Shown in pieces: positions 43,947 to 52,160 of a stretch of 64,000 nucleotides of DNA. A model generated the notes under the pieces. It worked only from the letters and a program-made list of their open reading frames with translations. It was not told where the DNA came from and ran no database searches. The position numbers and the translations under genes are program-made. Location of the stretch: assembly GCF_014192915.1 (NCBI RefSeq), contig NZ_JACHYN010000013.1, forward strand, positions 1-64,000. The letters run 5' to 3'. Within the stretch, counting starts at the first letter, position 1. Every line of letters begins with the position of its first letter. The DNA is from Azospirillum sp. OGB3 (lineage in GTDB: Bacteria > Pseudomonadota > Alphaproteobacteria > Azospirillales > Azospirillaceae).

Positions 43947-44948
43947 CTATTTCGCGGCCAGGAGGTTGCGGTTGCGGTCGGCGCCGCTCGCCAGAGGCTG
44001 CTTGGGATTTTCGATCCAGGCGGCGATGTCGTTGACCACCACCTGCCCCTTCAGGTCGCGCAGCAGCATGTGCCAGCCGTCGGGATACACCGCCACCACA
44101 TGCCGTCCGCCGGCCTCGAACTCCTGGACCGCGCGGTTGACCGGAGTCTTCGGCAGCACCTCCTCATGGGCGCCGTAAAGCACGAGGGACGGCACCGACA
44201 GATGGCCGCAGGCGGTCAGGGCCGTGCCCATCAGGTCGGTCAGGCCCTCCAGCGCGTCGACGCGGGAGCCCTTGATGACCAGCGGGTCGCGGCCCAGGGC
44301 GCGCAGCATCTCGATGTTGTCGGACGCCTGGATCTTCAGGTCCTTCGGCGGGTGCACCACCATCCCCGGGACCGTGTTGTAGCTGAGCCAGAGCAGCGCC
44401 CTTGGGAAGAAGCCCATCGCGTCGCGGCCCCAGACGGCGGGGGCGACCAGGATCGTGCCGTTGACGTCAGGCGGATGAGCGCTGGTCATCGTCGCCAGCA
44501 CCACGGCACCGCCCATGCTCTCGCCCATCAGGTAGACCGGCAGGCCAGGGTGGCGGGTGTGGATCTGCGAGACGGCCGTCTTCAGGTCGGCCACCAGCGT
44601 GTCGGTGCCCGGCCAGATGCCGGTGTTCCGCGTGGCGCCGAAGCCGCGCTGGTCGTAGGCGTAGACCGCGATCCCCCGCGTGGCGAGGCTGCGCCCGGCC
44701 CCGTCGAAGGCGTTGGAGTAGTCGTTGTAGCCGTGCAGGGCCAGAACCACCGCCCGCGGCGCCCCGCCTTCGGGCAGCCAGCGCCGCAGCGGCAGCTCGA
44801 AGCCGTCGGCGGCGATCAGGGCGCGGTCGGTCAGGGCCGGCTGGGTCACGGGCAAACCCATCGGCTGGTAGGCCGCGGTGCAGCCGGACAACAGAAGGCC
44901 GATCCCGACGATCAATCGCGCCACCCGGCCGGCCGCCCTACGCCGCAT
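43947..44948 (-). CDS. Lysophospholipase-like lipoprotein, alpha/beta hydrolase
   Basis: A 333-aa protein with a lipobox (GLLLSGC, Cys at about 23), so it is a lipoprotein facing the periplasm. Hydrolase motifs are LALHGYNDYSN for the oxyanion region, the nucleophile in MGESMGG and a late His in PDGWHMLLRD, as in monoacylglycerol lipase or PldB-like serine hydrolases. Its first 11 bases overlap the end of the ABC ATPase gene, so the two are translationally coupled. Substrate unknown. Confidence 0.82.
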   Translation of the reverse strand: MRRRAAGRVARLIVGIGLLLSGCTAAYQPMGLPVTQPALTDRALIAADGFELPLRRWLPEGGAPRAVVLALHGYNDYSNAFDGAGRSLATRGIAVYAYDQRGFGATRNTGIWPGTDTLVADLKTAVSQIHTRHPGLPVYLMGESMGGAVVLATMTSAHPPDVNGTILVAPAVWGRDAMGFFPRALLWLSYNTVPGMVVHPPKDLKIQASDNIEMLRALGRDPLVIKGSRVDALEGLTDLMGTALTACGHLSVPSLVLYGAHEEVLPKTPVNRAVQEFEAGGRHVVAVYPDGWHMLLRDLKGQVVVNDIAAWIENPKQPLASGADRNRNLLAAK

Positions 44949-45966
44949 CGTGCGCGATCTCCTTGCGGGCGTGCGCGCCGCCGGTCAGTTGCAGGAAGAT
45001 GTCCTCCAGATCCGATTCCTCGGTGCTGAGATCGACGACTCCCAGCCCCGCCCCGGCCAGGGCGGCGAGGATGCCGTCCACCCTCTGGCGGCTCGGCTGG
45101 TAGCGGACGATCAGGCGCCGCGGCTCGGCCAGTTCGGCGGTGAAGGCGGACAGTTCCGCCGGCACGGCGTCCAGGTCGCGGTCGACCAGAACGGTCAGCG
45201 CCTTGGCGTCCACCCGGCGGAGCAGAGTGGCGGTCGGCTCGCAGGCCACCACCGTGCCGTGGTTGATGATGGCGATGGAGTCGCACAGCTCCTGCGCCTC
45301 CTCCAGATAATGGGTGGTCAGCAGCACCGTCGACCCCTCGCGGTTCAGCTTGCGCACATGCTCCCAGAGTTGGATGCGCAGTTCCACGTCCACGCCGGCG
45401 GTCGGCTCGTCCAGCACCAGGACGGGCGGGGTGTGCACCATGGCCTTCGCCACCATCAGCCGCCGCTTCATGCCGCCCGACAGCGACCGCGCGTAGGCGT
45501 CGGCCTTGTCGCGCAGACCCACGGCTTCCAGAAGCTCCTCGGTACGGCGTTCGGCCTTGGGCACGCCGTAGAGGCCGGCCTGAAGCTCCAGCATTTCCCG
45601 CGGGGTGAAAAAAGGGTCCATGTTCAGTTCCTGGGGGACCACGCCGATCGACGCCCGCGCCTGGCGCGGATGGGCGTCGATGTCGGTTCCCCAGATCGAA
45701 ACCGTGCCGCCGGTCTTGTTGACCAGCCCGGCCATGATGTTGATGAGCGTGGACTTGCCCGCCCCGTTCGGCCCCAGCAGCCCGAACACCGCCCCGCGTG
45801 GAATCGCCAGGTCGATGCCCTTAAGGGCTTGTTTCGGGCCGGCCTTGCCGGCGGCCTGATAGGTCTTGGTGAGGCCGCGCACCTCCACGGCGTAGGCGGG
45901 GACGGCGTGGGTGGGCAAGGTGGCGGCGGGCAGGGCGGCGGCGTTCAGCGGGGCGTGCGCAACCAT
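44938..45966 (-). CDS. ABC-2-type transporter ATPase
   Basis: A 342-aa ATPase of the DrrA/CcmA-like exporter type: Walker A GPNGAGKSTLI, signature LSGGMKRR, Walker B VLVLDEPTAGVD, and His in TTHYLEEAQ. A C-terminal regulatory region of about 90 aa follows. An ABC-2 permease normally lies next to such a gene, but here a lipoprotein hydrolase overlaps instead and no permease is in the window. Start at 45966 (MVAHAPLN) is chosen; an in-frame ORF extends to 46023. Confidence 0.85.
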   Translation of the reverse strand: MVAHAPLNAAALPAATLPTHAVPAYAVEVRGLTKTYQAAGKAGPKQALKGIDLAIPRGAVFGLLGPNGAGKSTLINIMAGLVNKTGGTVSIWGTDIDAHPRQARASIGVVPQELNMDPFFTPREMLELQAGLYGVPKAERRTEELLEAVGLRDKADAYARSLSGGMKRRLMVAKAMVHTPPVLVLDEPTAGVDVELRIQLWEHVRKLNREGSTVLLTTHYLEEAQELCDSIAIINHGTVVACEPTATLLRRVDAKALTVLVDRDLDAVPAELSAFTAELAEPRRLIVRYQPSRQRVDGILAALAGAGLGVVDLSTEESDLEDIFLQLTGGAHARKEIAHDAA

Positions 45967-46146
45967 GGAATCGAAAGGGCCTTTCCGGTCGTGCCCCGAG
46001 TCCGAACCCCCAGGGGCGATCACTGTCCAATCACTTGATCCGTCCGGCGCGTTGGGTATGATCCGACCCCGCGCGCGTGCCTCATTCGGTGGGCATCTTA
46101 ACGATGGCGTTAACGCGCGCGTGTGTCAAAGTGGAGGATGTCTGCC

Positions 46147-46329
46147 ATGCAGCCAATTGAAACGATCGAAGTCGAGACCCTGACCGTCGGATGCGACGGT
46201 GGCGGCGGCGCGCTCGGCCACCCGCTGGTCTACCTGACGCTGAGCGCCGAGGGGAAGGTCGAATGCCCCTACTGCTCGCGTCATTTCGTCCTGAAGGAAG
46301 GCGCCAAGACGGGCACGCACGGGCACTGA
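46147..46329 (+). CDS. Zinc-finger protein (zf-CHCC type, 60 aa)
   Basis: A small protein with Cys at VGCDG, His at LGHPLVYL and the pair CPYCSRHFVL, the CHCC pattern found in the bacterial homologues of mitochondrial complex I subunit NDUFS6. It is expected to bind one zinc ion. ATG at 46147 is followed directly by the conserved IETIEVET strand. It has its own terminator and seems to be a single gene. Confidence 0.85.
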   Translation: MQPIETIEVETLTVGCDGGGGALGHPLVYLTLSAEGKVECPYCSRHFVLKEGAKTGTHGH

Positions 46330-46371
46330 GCCCGGCGGCGCCTCTTACAGGGCGGAAACCCCGCGCACAGC

Positions 46372-46401
46372 AAGGGCCGGAGCGATCCGGCCCTTTTTGT
46401 T
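46372..46401 (+). terminator. Terminator after the zinc-finger gene
   Basis: AGGGCCGGA-GCGA-TCCGGCCCT followed by TTTTTGTTT. Confidence 0.9.
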
Positions 46402-46620
46402 TGCCGGCGGTCCGAACCGGTGGTTCAGCTCGATTCTGTGGCCTTTCCGCCACCCGACGCTGTGGCGATGCAACGTCCGGGCGGGGTGGGTCATATGCCT
46501 CTTTTATTGCAATTGTGAAAAATATAAAACGAACCGCCTTGACGCGCGTCGCGATACGCCTTCTACTTTTTTGCGGCGCAAAAGAGGCGCCCATCGCAAT
46601 TGCCCGCTCAGGTCCTTCGC

Positions 46621-48732
46621 ATGCTTTTTCCTGAGGCCAACGCTCTCGCGCCAGATGAGGCCCGGTCCATGAGCCAAGAGACGGAAGAGCAATACAGAAG
46701 TATTTTCGAGAACGCGGTCGAAGGCATTTACCAGACCACGGTGGACGGGCGTTATCTGCGGGTCAATCCGGCGCTGGCGCGGATCTACGGCTACCGGTCG
46801 CCGGTCGACCTGATCGACAACCTGACGGACATCGCCGGCCAGCTCTACGTCGATCCCGGCAAGCGCGAGGCCTTCGCCCGCCTGATGGCCGAGCGCGACG
46901 TGGTGCAGAGCTTCGAGGCGCGGGTCTTCCGCAACGACGGCTCGATCATCTGGATCTCGGAGAACGCGCGCTGCGTGCGCGATCCGCAGGGCCGCATCCG
47001 CTATTACGAAGGCACCGTCCAGGACATCACCGAGCGCAAGCAGCACGAGGAGAAGATCCGGCTGCTCGCCACCGTCTTCGACAGCGTGGCCGACGGCATC
47101 CTGATCGTGGACCCCGACCTGTCGGTGCAGGCGGTCAACCCGGCCTACGAGGTGATGACCGACTTCCAGCGCGAGGAGCTTCTCCACCGCCCGCTGGTGA
47201 TCTTCGCCCCCGGCTCGCACGAGCGCGCCTTCATCGACGACATCTGGCGCACCGCGCGCACGGAGGGGCGCTGGCAGGGCGAGGTGACCAGCTTCCGTCA
47301 TTCCGGCGACGCCTTCGCGGCCTCGCTGTCGGTCACGGCGGTGCGCGCGCCGGGCGGCGCGCTGGAGCATTACGTGCTGACGCTCGCCGACATCAGCCAG
47401 CGCAAGTACCAGGAACACCAGATCCGCTACCAGGCCAGCTTCGACCGGCTGACCGACTTGCCCAACCGCTGGCTGGTCTGCGAGCGGCTGGAGGAGGCCA
47501 TCGCGCGCGCCCAGCGCATGCGCACCAAGGTGGCCGTGGCCTTCCTCGACCTCAACCGCTTCAAGCAGGTCAACGACACGCTGGGCCACCACGCCGGCGA
47601 CGACCTGCTGAAGCTGGTGGCCAAGCGCCTGCGCAACTGCACCCGCGTGTCCGACACGGTGGGCCGGCTGGGCGGCGACGAGTTCCTGATCGTGGCGCCC
47701 GACGCCGTGGACCGCGCCGCCGGCGCCCGGCTGGTCGAGAAGGTTCTCTATTCGATGGGCGAGCCCTTCGCCGTTCACAATCAGGAACTCTTCTGCGGCG
47801 CCTCGATCGGCGTCGCCTTCTTCCCCGACGACGGCGAGACGGCGGACCAGCTCCTGCGCAACGCCGACCTCGCCATGTACCACGCCAAGCGCAACCCGGA
47901 ATGCAAGTTCGTCTTCTACGAGGCGGGCATGCGCGAGCGCACCGGCTTCACGCTGGGGCTGGAAAGCGACCTGCGCCGCGCCGCCGCGACGGGCGAGGAG
48001 TTCGCGCTGCATTTCCAGCCCAAGGTGGACATGCCGCAGCGCGGCTTCCACCGGGTGATCGGGGCGGAGGCGCTGATCCGCTGGCACCACCCGGTGCGCG
48101 GCCTCGTCAGCCCGGCGGAGTTCATCCCGCTGGCCGAGGAGACCGGCCTGATCTGGGAGATCGGCGCCTGGACCCTGAGGGAGGCCTGCGGCCGGTTGGC
48201 CGGCTGGCTGGCCGCGGGGCTGGACATCGCGTCGGTGTCCGTCAACCTGTCGCCGCGCCAGTTCCAGGACGCGCGTCTGGTGAACTTCGTCCGCGACGTG
48301 GTGGACCGCAGCGGCGTGCCGCCCGAGCGGCTGGAACTGGAGCTGACCGAGGGCGCCATGATCGGCGACATCGAGAAGGCGGTGACCATCCTGCACGGGC
48401 TGAAGGGGATCGGCATCCGCCTGTCCATCGACGATTTCGGGACCGGCTATTCCTCCCTGGCCTATCTGAAGCGGTTCCCGATCAACACGCTGAAGATCGA
48501 CCGCAGCTTCGTCCGCGACATCGTTCAGTCGTCCACCGACCCGGCCATCGTCAACACCATCGTTAATCTGGCCGACAGCCTGGGCTTCGACACCATCGCC
48601 GAGGGGGTGGAGACGGAGGAGCAGGCGGACATGCTGCGCCGCCAGCGCTGCACGCGCATCCAAGGCTTCCTGATCAGCCGCCCGCTGGACGTGGACGCCT
48701 TCCAACGCTTCCTGGTGGAGAACGCCGGGTAA
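46621..48732 (+). CDS. PAS-PAS-GGDEF-EAL c-di-GMP enzyme
   Basis: This protein has about 703 aa from the ATG at 46621; ATG at 46669 (after TGAGG) is an alternative. Two PAS domains lie at about 20-140 and 145-270. The GGDEF domain keeps an intact GRLGGDEFL active site, and RVSD five residues earlier matches the inhibitory I-site (RxxD). The EAL domain is complete: AEALIRW, NLSPRQF, LELTEG, DDFGTGYSS, LKIDRSF, EGVET. Both synthesis and hydrolysis of c-di-GMP are possible. No membrane segments, so it is a cytoplasmic sensor. The leader from 46402 to 46620 is AT-rich for this genome and could carry its promoter. Confidence 0.92.
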   Translation: MLFPEANALAPDEARSMSQETEEQYRSIFENAVEGIYQTTVDGRYLRVNPALARIYGYRSPVDLIDNLTDIAGQLYVDPGKREAFARLMAERDVVQSFEARVFRNDGSIIWISENARCVRDPQGRIRYYEGTVQDITERKQHEEKIRLLATVFDSVADGILIVDPDLSVQAVNPAYEVMTDFQREELLHRPLVIFAPGSHERAFIDDIWRTARTEGRWQGEVTSFRHSGDAFAASLSVTAVRAPGGALEHYVLTLADISQRKYQEHQIRYQASFDRLTDLPNRWLVCERLEEAIARAQRMRTKVAVAFLDLNRFKQVNDTLGHHAGDDLLKLVAKRLRNCTRVSDTVGRLGGDEFLIVAPDAVDRAAGARLVEKVLYSMGEPFAVHNQELFCGASIGVAFFPDDGETADQLLRNADLAMYHAKRNPECKFVFYEAGMRERTGFTLGLESDLRRAAATGEEFALHFQPKVDMPQRGFHRVIGAEALIRWHHPVRGLVSPAEFIPLAEETGLIWEIGAWTLREACGRLAGWLAAGLDIASVSVNLSPRQFQDARLVNFVRDVVDRSGVPPERLELELTEGAMIGDIEKAVTILHGLKGIGIRLSIDDFGTGYSSLAYLKRFPINTLKIDRSFVRDIVQSSTDPAIVNTIVNLADSLGFDTIAEGVETEEQADMLRRQRCTRIQGFLISRPLDVDAFQRFLVENAG

Positions 48733-48791
48733 AGCGGCTCCCCGGCCGGCCGCTGTCCGATTGGAGCGGCTTGGCGGGAAGCCGCGCCCCG

Positions 48792-49388
48792 TCAGTTGCC
48801 GAGCTTGTTGGTGTCGAGCACAATCATCGCCACGCCGATCTTCTCCTTGCTGGCCGGATCGAGCACGGGAACGCTGACCTCGGTCAGCATGGCGTTCGTC
48901 TCGGCGTCTTTTTCAGGGTCGGTCATGTAGAGGTTGGAGCCACCACTGTAGACCTTCTGCCACTTCGGCTCGTCGCCCTGCCAATAGTCGGAGGTGCCGC
49001 CGGTCTGGGCCACGTTCAGGCCGCGGTTGTCCATCAGCAGGATTTCCACGATTCGGCCGTTGCTCTTGTCCGTCACCTCCTTCAGGCGCTTGGTCACGGC
49101 GTTGGCGGCGATCTTGTCGTAGGTCGGGTTGGCGGACTTGGCCTTGGCCGCCGCCTTCCAGTCGTTGTCCATGGCGTCGATCTTGGCTTGGTCGAGGCCC
49201 TTGTTCTGAGCGTTCTGAGCCTTGACGGCATCGACCACCGCCGGATCGGCGAGCCAGGTCTGGGTCTGCGGGCTCACCGTCTTGCGGACGTTGGCTTCCA
49301 GGGCGGGGTCGGCGGCGTAGGCCGGCAGGGTGCCGAGCACGGCCAGGACCGCCGCGGTGGACAGCAGCAGGGAAAAGCGTTTGGACAT
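48792..49388 (-). CDS. Periplasmic sensor-like (Cache/PDC-type) protein
   Basis: A 198-aa protein with a signal peptide (LLLSTAAVLAVLGTLPAYAA) and no other domain. The mature part resembles single-Cache ligand-binding modules: GRIVEILLMDNRGLNVAQTG, SDYWQGDEPKWQKV and VPVLDPASKEKIGVAMIVLD. Such modules are usually the outer half of kinases or chemoreceptors; here it stands alone. TTGGGAGGAATCG precedes the ATG, an ideal ribosome site. It could be a soluble binding partner for a receptor. The 205 bases upstream hold no gene. Confidence 0.75.
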   Translation of the reverse strand: MSKRFSLLLSTAAVLAVLGTLPAYAADPALEANVRKTVSPQTQTWLADPAVVDAVKAQNAQNKGLDQAKIDAMDNDWKAAAKAKSANPTYDKIAANAVTKRLKEVTDKSNGRIVEILLMDNRGLNVAQTGGTSDYWQGDEPKWQKVYSGGSNLYMTDPEKDAETNAMLTEVSVPVLDPASKEKIGVAMIVLDTNKLGN

Positions 49389-49593
49389 CGATTCCTCCCA
49401 AGGTTGATCCGCCCGCGGGCCGTCTTTGCGGCCTGTGCTTCGTGGGCGCAGAACCATAGGTCCCGCTTCATCCCGACCGTCAGAGGATTGCGTGATTTAT
49501 TCCGTTTAGCGGAAAATCAGTGGGGCCAACCATTGTTGTCCTTGAAGCGCCCGACGGGAATTTCTTCGGGTTGGACCATCGTGGCGTCACGGC

Positions 49594-49634
49594 CAAAGAA
49601 AAAGGCCCTCCCCCCGGCTGGAGGAAGGGCCTTT
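49594..49634 (-). terminator. Terminator at the end of the met transport unit
   Basis: On the minus strand AAAGGCCCT pairs with AGGGCCTTT and is followed by TTCTTTGG. It lies 17 bases past the metQ stop. Confidence 0.8.
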
Positions 49635-49650
49635 CCGGTCCGGTGGCGGG

Positions 49651-50451
49651 TTACCAGGCCGGGACCACCGCACCCTTGAAGCGGTCGAGGATGAACTGCT
49701 TCACCTCGTCGCTCTGGTACACCTTCACCAGCGTGGCGACCCACGGCTTGTCCTGGTCGGCCTTCCGGACGGCGATGACGTTGGCGTAGGGGCTCTCGCT
49801 GGCCTCGCGGGCGATGGCGTCCTTGTTCGGGTCCAGGCCGGATTCCATGGCGAAGTTGGTGTTGATGACCGCCACGGTCACGTCGTCCAGCGAGCGCGGG
49901 AGCTGGGCGGCGTCCAGTTCCAGGATCTGGAGCTTCTTCGGGTTCTCGGCGATGTCGAGCGGCGACGCCTTCAGGCCGGCGCTCTCCTTCACCTTCAGCA
50001 GCCCCTTGGCCTGGAGCAGCAGCAGGGCGCGGCCGCCGTTGGTCGGGTCGTTGGGAATGGAGACCTTGGCGCCGTCGGGCAGCTCGTCCAGGCTCTTCAC
50101 CTTCTTCGAGTAGACGCCCATCGGGAAGATCACCGTCTTGGCGACGCTGACCAGCTCGTAGCCGCGGTCCTTCACCTGGTTGTCCAGGTAGGGCTGGTGC
50201 TGGAAGGAGTTGGCGTTCAGGTCGCCCTGGGCCAGCGCCTGGTTCGGGATGACGTAGTCGGAGAACTCCAGAACCGTCAGGTCGAGGCCCTCCTTGGCGG
50301 CCAGCGGCTTGACCTTCTCGAAGATCTGGCCGTGCGGGCCGGGGGTGACGCCGATCTTCAGGGCTTCGGCCGACGCGCCGACGGCGGTCGCCAGGGTCGC
50401 GATGCCGGCCACCAGACCAAAGGCCGCGCCGAGCACACGGGTACGGAACAT
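49651..50451 (-). CDS. metQ: MetQ-type methionine-binding protein (first copy)
   Basis: This 266-aa substrate-binding protein of the NlpA/MetQ family has a signal peptide (GLVAGIATLATAVGASA) without a lipobox Cys, so it is soluble. Family motifs are KIGVTPGPHGQIFEKVKPLA, NSFQHQPYLDNQV and SIPNDPTNGGRALLLLQ. ATG at 50451 follows GAGGAG. It lies 10 bases after metI and is the last gene of the run. It is clearly divergent from the second MetQ at 54025. Confidence 0.93.
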   Translation of the reverse strand: MFRTRVLGAAFGLVAGIATLATAVGASAEALKIGVTPGPHGQIFEKVKPLAAKEGLDLTVLEFSDYVIPNQALAQGDLNANSFQHQPYLDNQVKDRGYELVSVAKTVIFPMGVYSKKVKSLDELPDGAKVSIPNDPTNGGRALLLLQAKGLLKVKESAGLKASPLDIAENPKKLQILELDAAQLPRSLDDVTVAVINTNFAMESGLDPNKDAIAREASESPYANVIAVRKADQDKPWVATLVKVYQSDEVKQFILDRFKGAVVPAW

Positions 50452-50461
50452 CTCCAACTCC

Positions 50462-51130
50462 TCAGGACTTCAGGTTGCGTTTGTTGACGCGGCGGGCGAT
50501 CCAGTCGCCCGTCGATTGAACGATCTGCACCAGCACGATCAGCACGATCACCACGGCCAGCATGACCTCCGGCAGGAAGCGCTGGTAGCCGTAGCGGATG
50601 CCGAGGTCGCCGAGGCCGCCGCCGCCGACAGCACCCACCATGGCCGAATAGCCGATCAGGCTGACCACCGACAGCGTCAGGCCGAGCGCGATGGCGGGCA
50701 TCGCCTCCGGCAGCAGGACCTTGCGGATGATCTGGAAGGGCGTGGCGCCCATGGACTGCGCCGCCTCGATCAGGCCGCGGTCGACCTCGCGCACGGCGCC
50801 CTCGACGATGCGGGCGATGAAGGGCACGGCGGCGACCGTCAGCGGCACGATGGCTGCGGCGGTGCCGATGGAGGTGCCGGCGATCAGCCGGGTGAAGGGA
50901 ATGATCGCCACCACCAGGATGATGAAGGGGGTGGAGCGCGTCATGTTCACCAGCACGCCGGCGATCCGGTTGAAGGCGAGGTTCTGCAACAACTCCCCCC
51001 GGCCGGTGACGGCCAGGAGCACGCCCAGCGGAAGGCCCAGCGCCGTGCCGAGAAGGCCCGACACCGCCACCATGTAGAGCGTGTCGAGAAGCGCCTTAAA
51101 CAGCAGCGCGTAGATTTCCGGGGACAGCAT
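50462..51130 (-). CDS. metI: Methionine ABC transporter permease MetI
   Basis: This 222-aa, five-helix permease has the MetI-type EAA loop (GLIEAAQSMGATPFQIIRKV) and the GYSAMVGAVGGGGLGDLGI segment, which is diagnostic for the MetI family. The start overlaps the metN end by 35 bases. Confidence 0.95.
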   Translation of the reverse strand: MLSPEIYALLFKALLDTLYMVAVSGLLGTALGLPLGVLLAVTGRGELLQNLAFNRIAGVLVNMTRSTPFIILVVAIIPFTRLIAGTSIGTAAAIVPLTVAAVPFIARIVEGAVREVDRGLIEAAQSMGATPFQIIRKVLLPEAMPAIALGLTLSVVSLIGYSAMVGAVGGGGLGDLGIRYGYQRFLPEVMLAVVIVLIVLVQIVQSTGDWIARRVNKRNLKS

Positions 51131-52160
51131 GACCGAGCACCTCGACACCGAGCTTGTTGACGTTCAGGAGGCTGATGGCCGCCTCGATGGACTGCGGGTT
51201 GCCGATGGCCTCCACCACCAGCGTTCCGAAGGGCGCGCCCTGGATCTCGTCGATCTGGCCGTGCCAGATGTTCAGGTCCAGGTTCAGCTTGCGGCTGATC
51301 GCGCTGATGACCGGGGAGGTCGCGCGCTCCCCCGTGAAGGTGATGCGCAGCACCATGTTCGACCCCGGCACCGGCGTCGCCGACAGGCGGGCGCGCAGAC
51401 TGTCCGGGATGCCGCGGTTGATGACCGGGTCGACGAAGGTCTTCGTCGTCTCGTGCTTGGGGTGCGCGAAGATGTCGAAGACCGGCCCCTGCTCGATGAT
51501 CCGTCCGTTCTCCATCACCGCCACCTTGTGGCAGATCTCCTTGATGACGGCGATCTCGTGGGTGATCAGGACGATGGTCAGCCCCAGCCGCTTGTTGATG
51601 TCGGCCAGCAGGTGGAGAATCTGGGTCGTCGTCTCCGGATCGAGGGCGGAGGTCGCCTCGTCCGACAGCAGCACCTTGGGCTTGCTGGCCAGCGCGCGGG
51701 CGATGCCGACGCGCTGCTTCTGCCCGCCCGACAGCTCCGCCGGGTAGCGGTCGCGCTTGTCGGTGAGGCCGACGAGGTCGAGCAGCGGCTCCACCGTTTC
51801 GCGGATCTGCGCCTTCGCCACTCCGGCCAGTTCCAGCGGCAGGGCGACGTTGTCGAACACCGTGCGCGAGGACAGCAGGTTGAAGTGCTGGAAGATCATG
51901 CCGATGCTGTGCCGCGCGGCGCGCAGTTCGCGCGGCGACAGGGCGGTGACGTCCACCCCGTCGACCAGCACGCGGCCCGACGTCGGCTTCTCCAGCAGGT
52001 TCACGGTGCGCAGCAGCGTGGATTTGCCGGCGCCCGAACGGCCGATGATGCCGTAGATCTCGCCGCGCCCGATGGTCAGGTCGATGTCGGCGAGCGCCTG
52101 GACCGGCTGCCCGGTGCCGCGGGACGGGTAGGTTTTCTGAAGCTGTTCGAAGGTTATCAT
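51096..52160 (-). CDS. metN: Methionine ABC transporter ATPase MetN
   Basis: A 354-aa ATPase with Walker A GRSGAGKSTLLR, signature LSGGQKQR, Walker B VLLSDEATSALD and a C-terminal NIL domain (about 270-345) that binds methionine and inhibits transport. Its ATG overlaps the stop of the acyl-CoA ligase gene in an ATGA arrangement, so translation is coupled to that gene. Confidence 0.95.
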   Translation of the reverse strand: MITFEQLQKTYPSRGTGQPVQALADIDLTIGRGEIYGIIGRSGAGKSTLLRTVNLLEKPTSGRVLVDGVDVTALSPRELRAARHSIGMIFQHFNLLSSRTVFDNVALPLELAGVAKAQIRETVEPLLDLVGLTDKRDRYPAELSGGQKQRVGIARALASKPKVLLSDEATSALDPETTTQILHLLADINKRLGLTIVLITHEIAVIKEICHKVAVMENGRIIEQGPVFDIFAHPKHETTKTFVDPVINRGIPDSLRARLSATPVPGSNMVLRITFTGERATSPVISAISRKLNLDLNIWHGQIDEIQGAPFGTLVVEAIGNPQSIEAAISLLNVNKLGVEVLGHAVPGNLRAAV

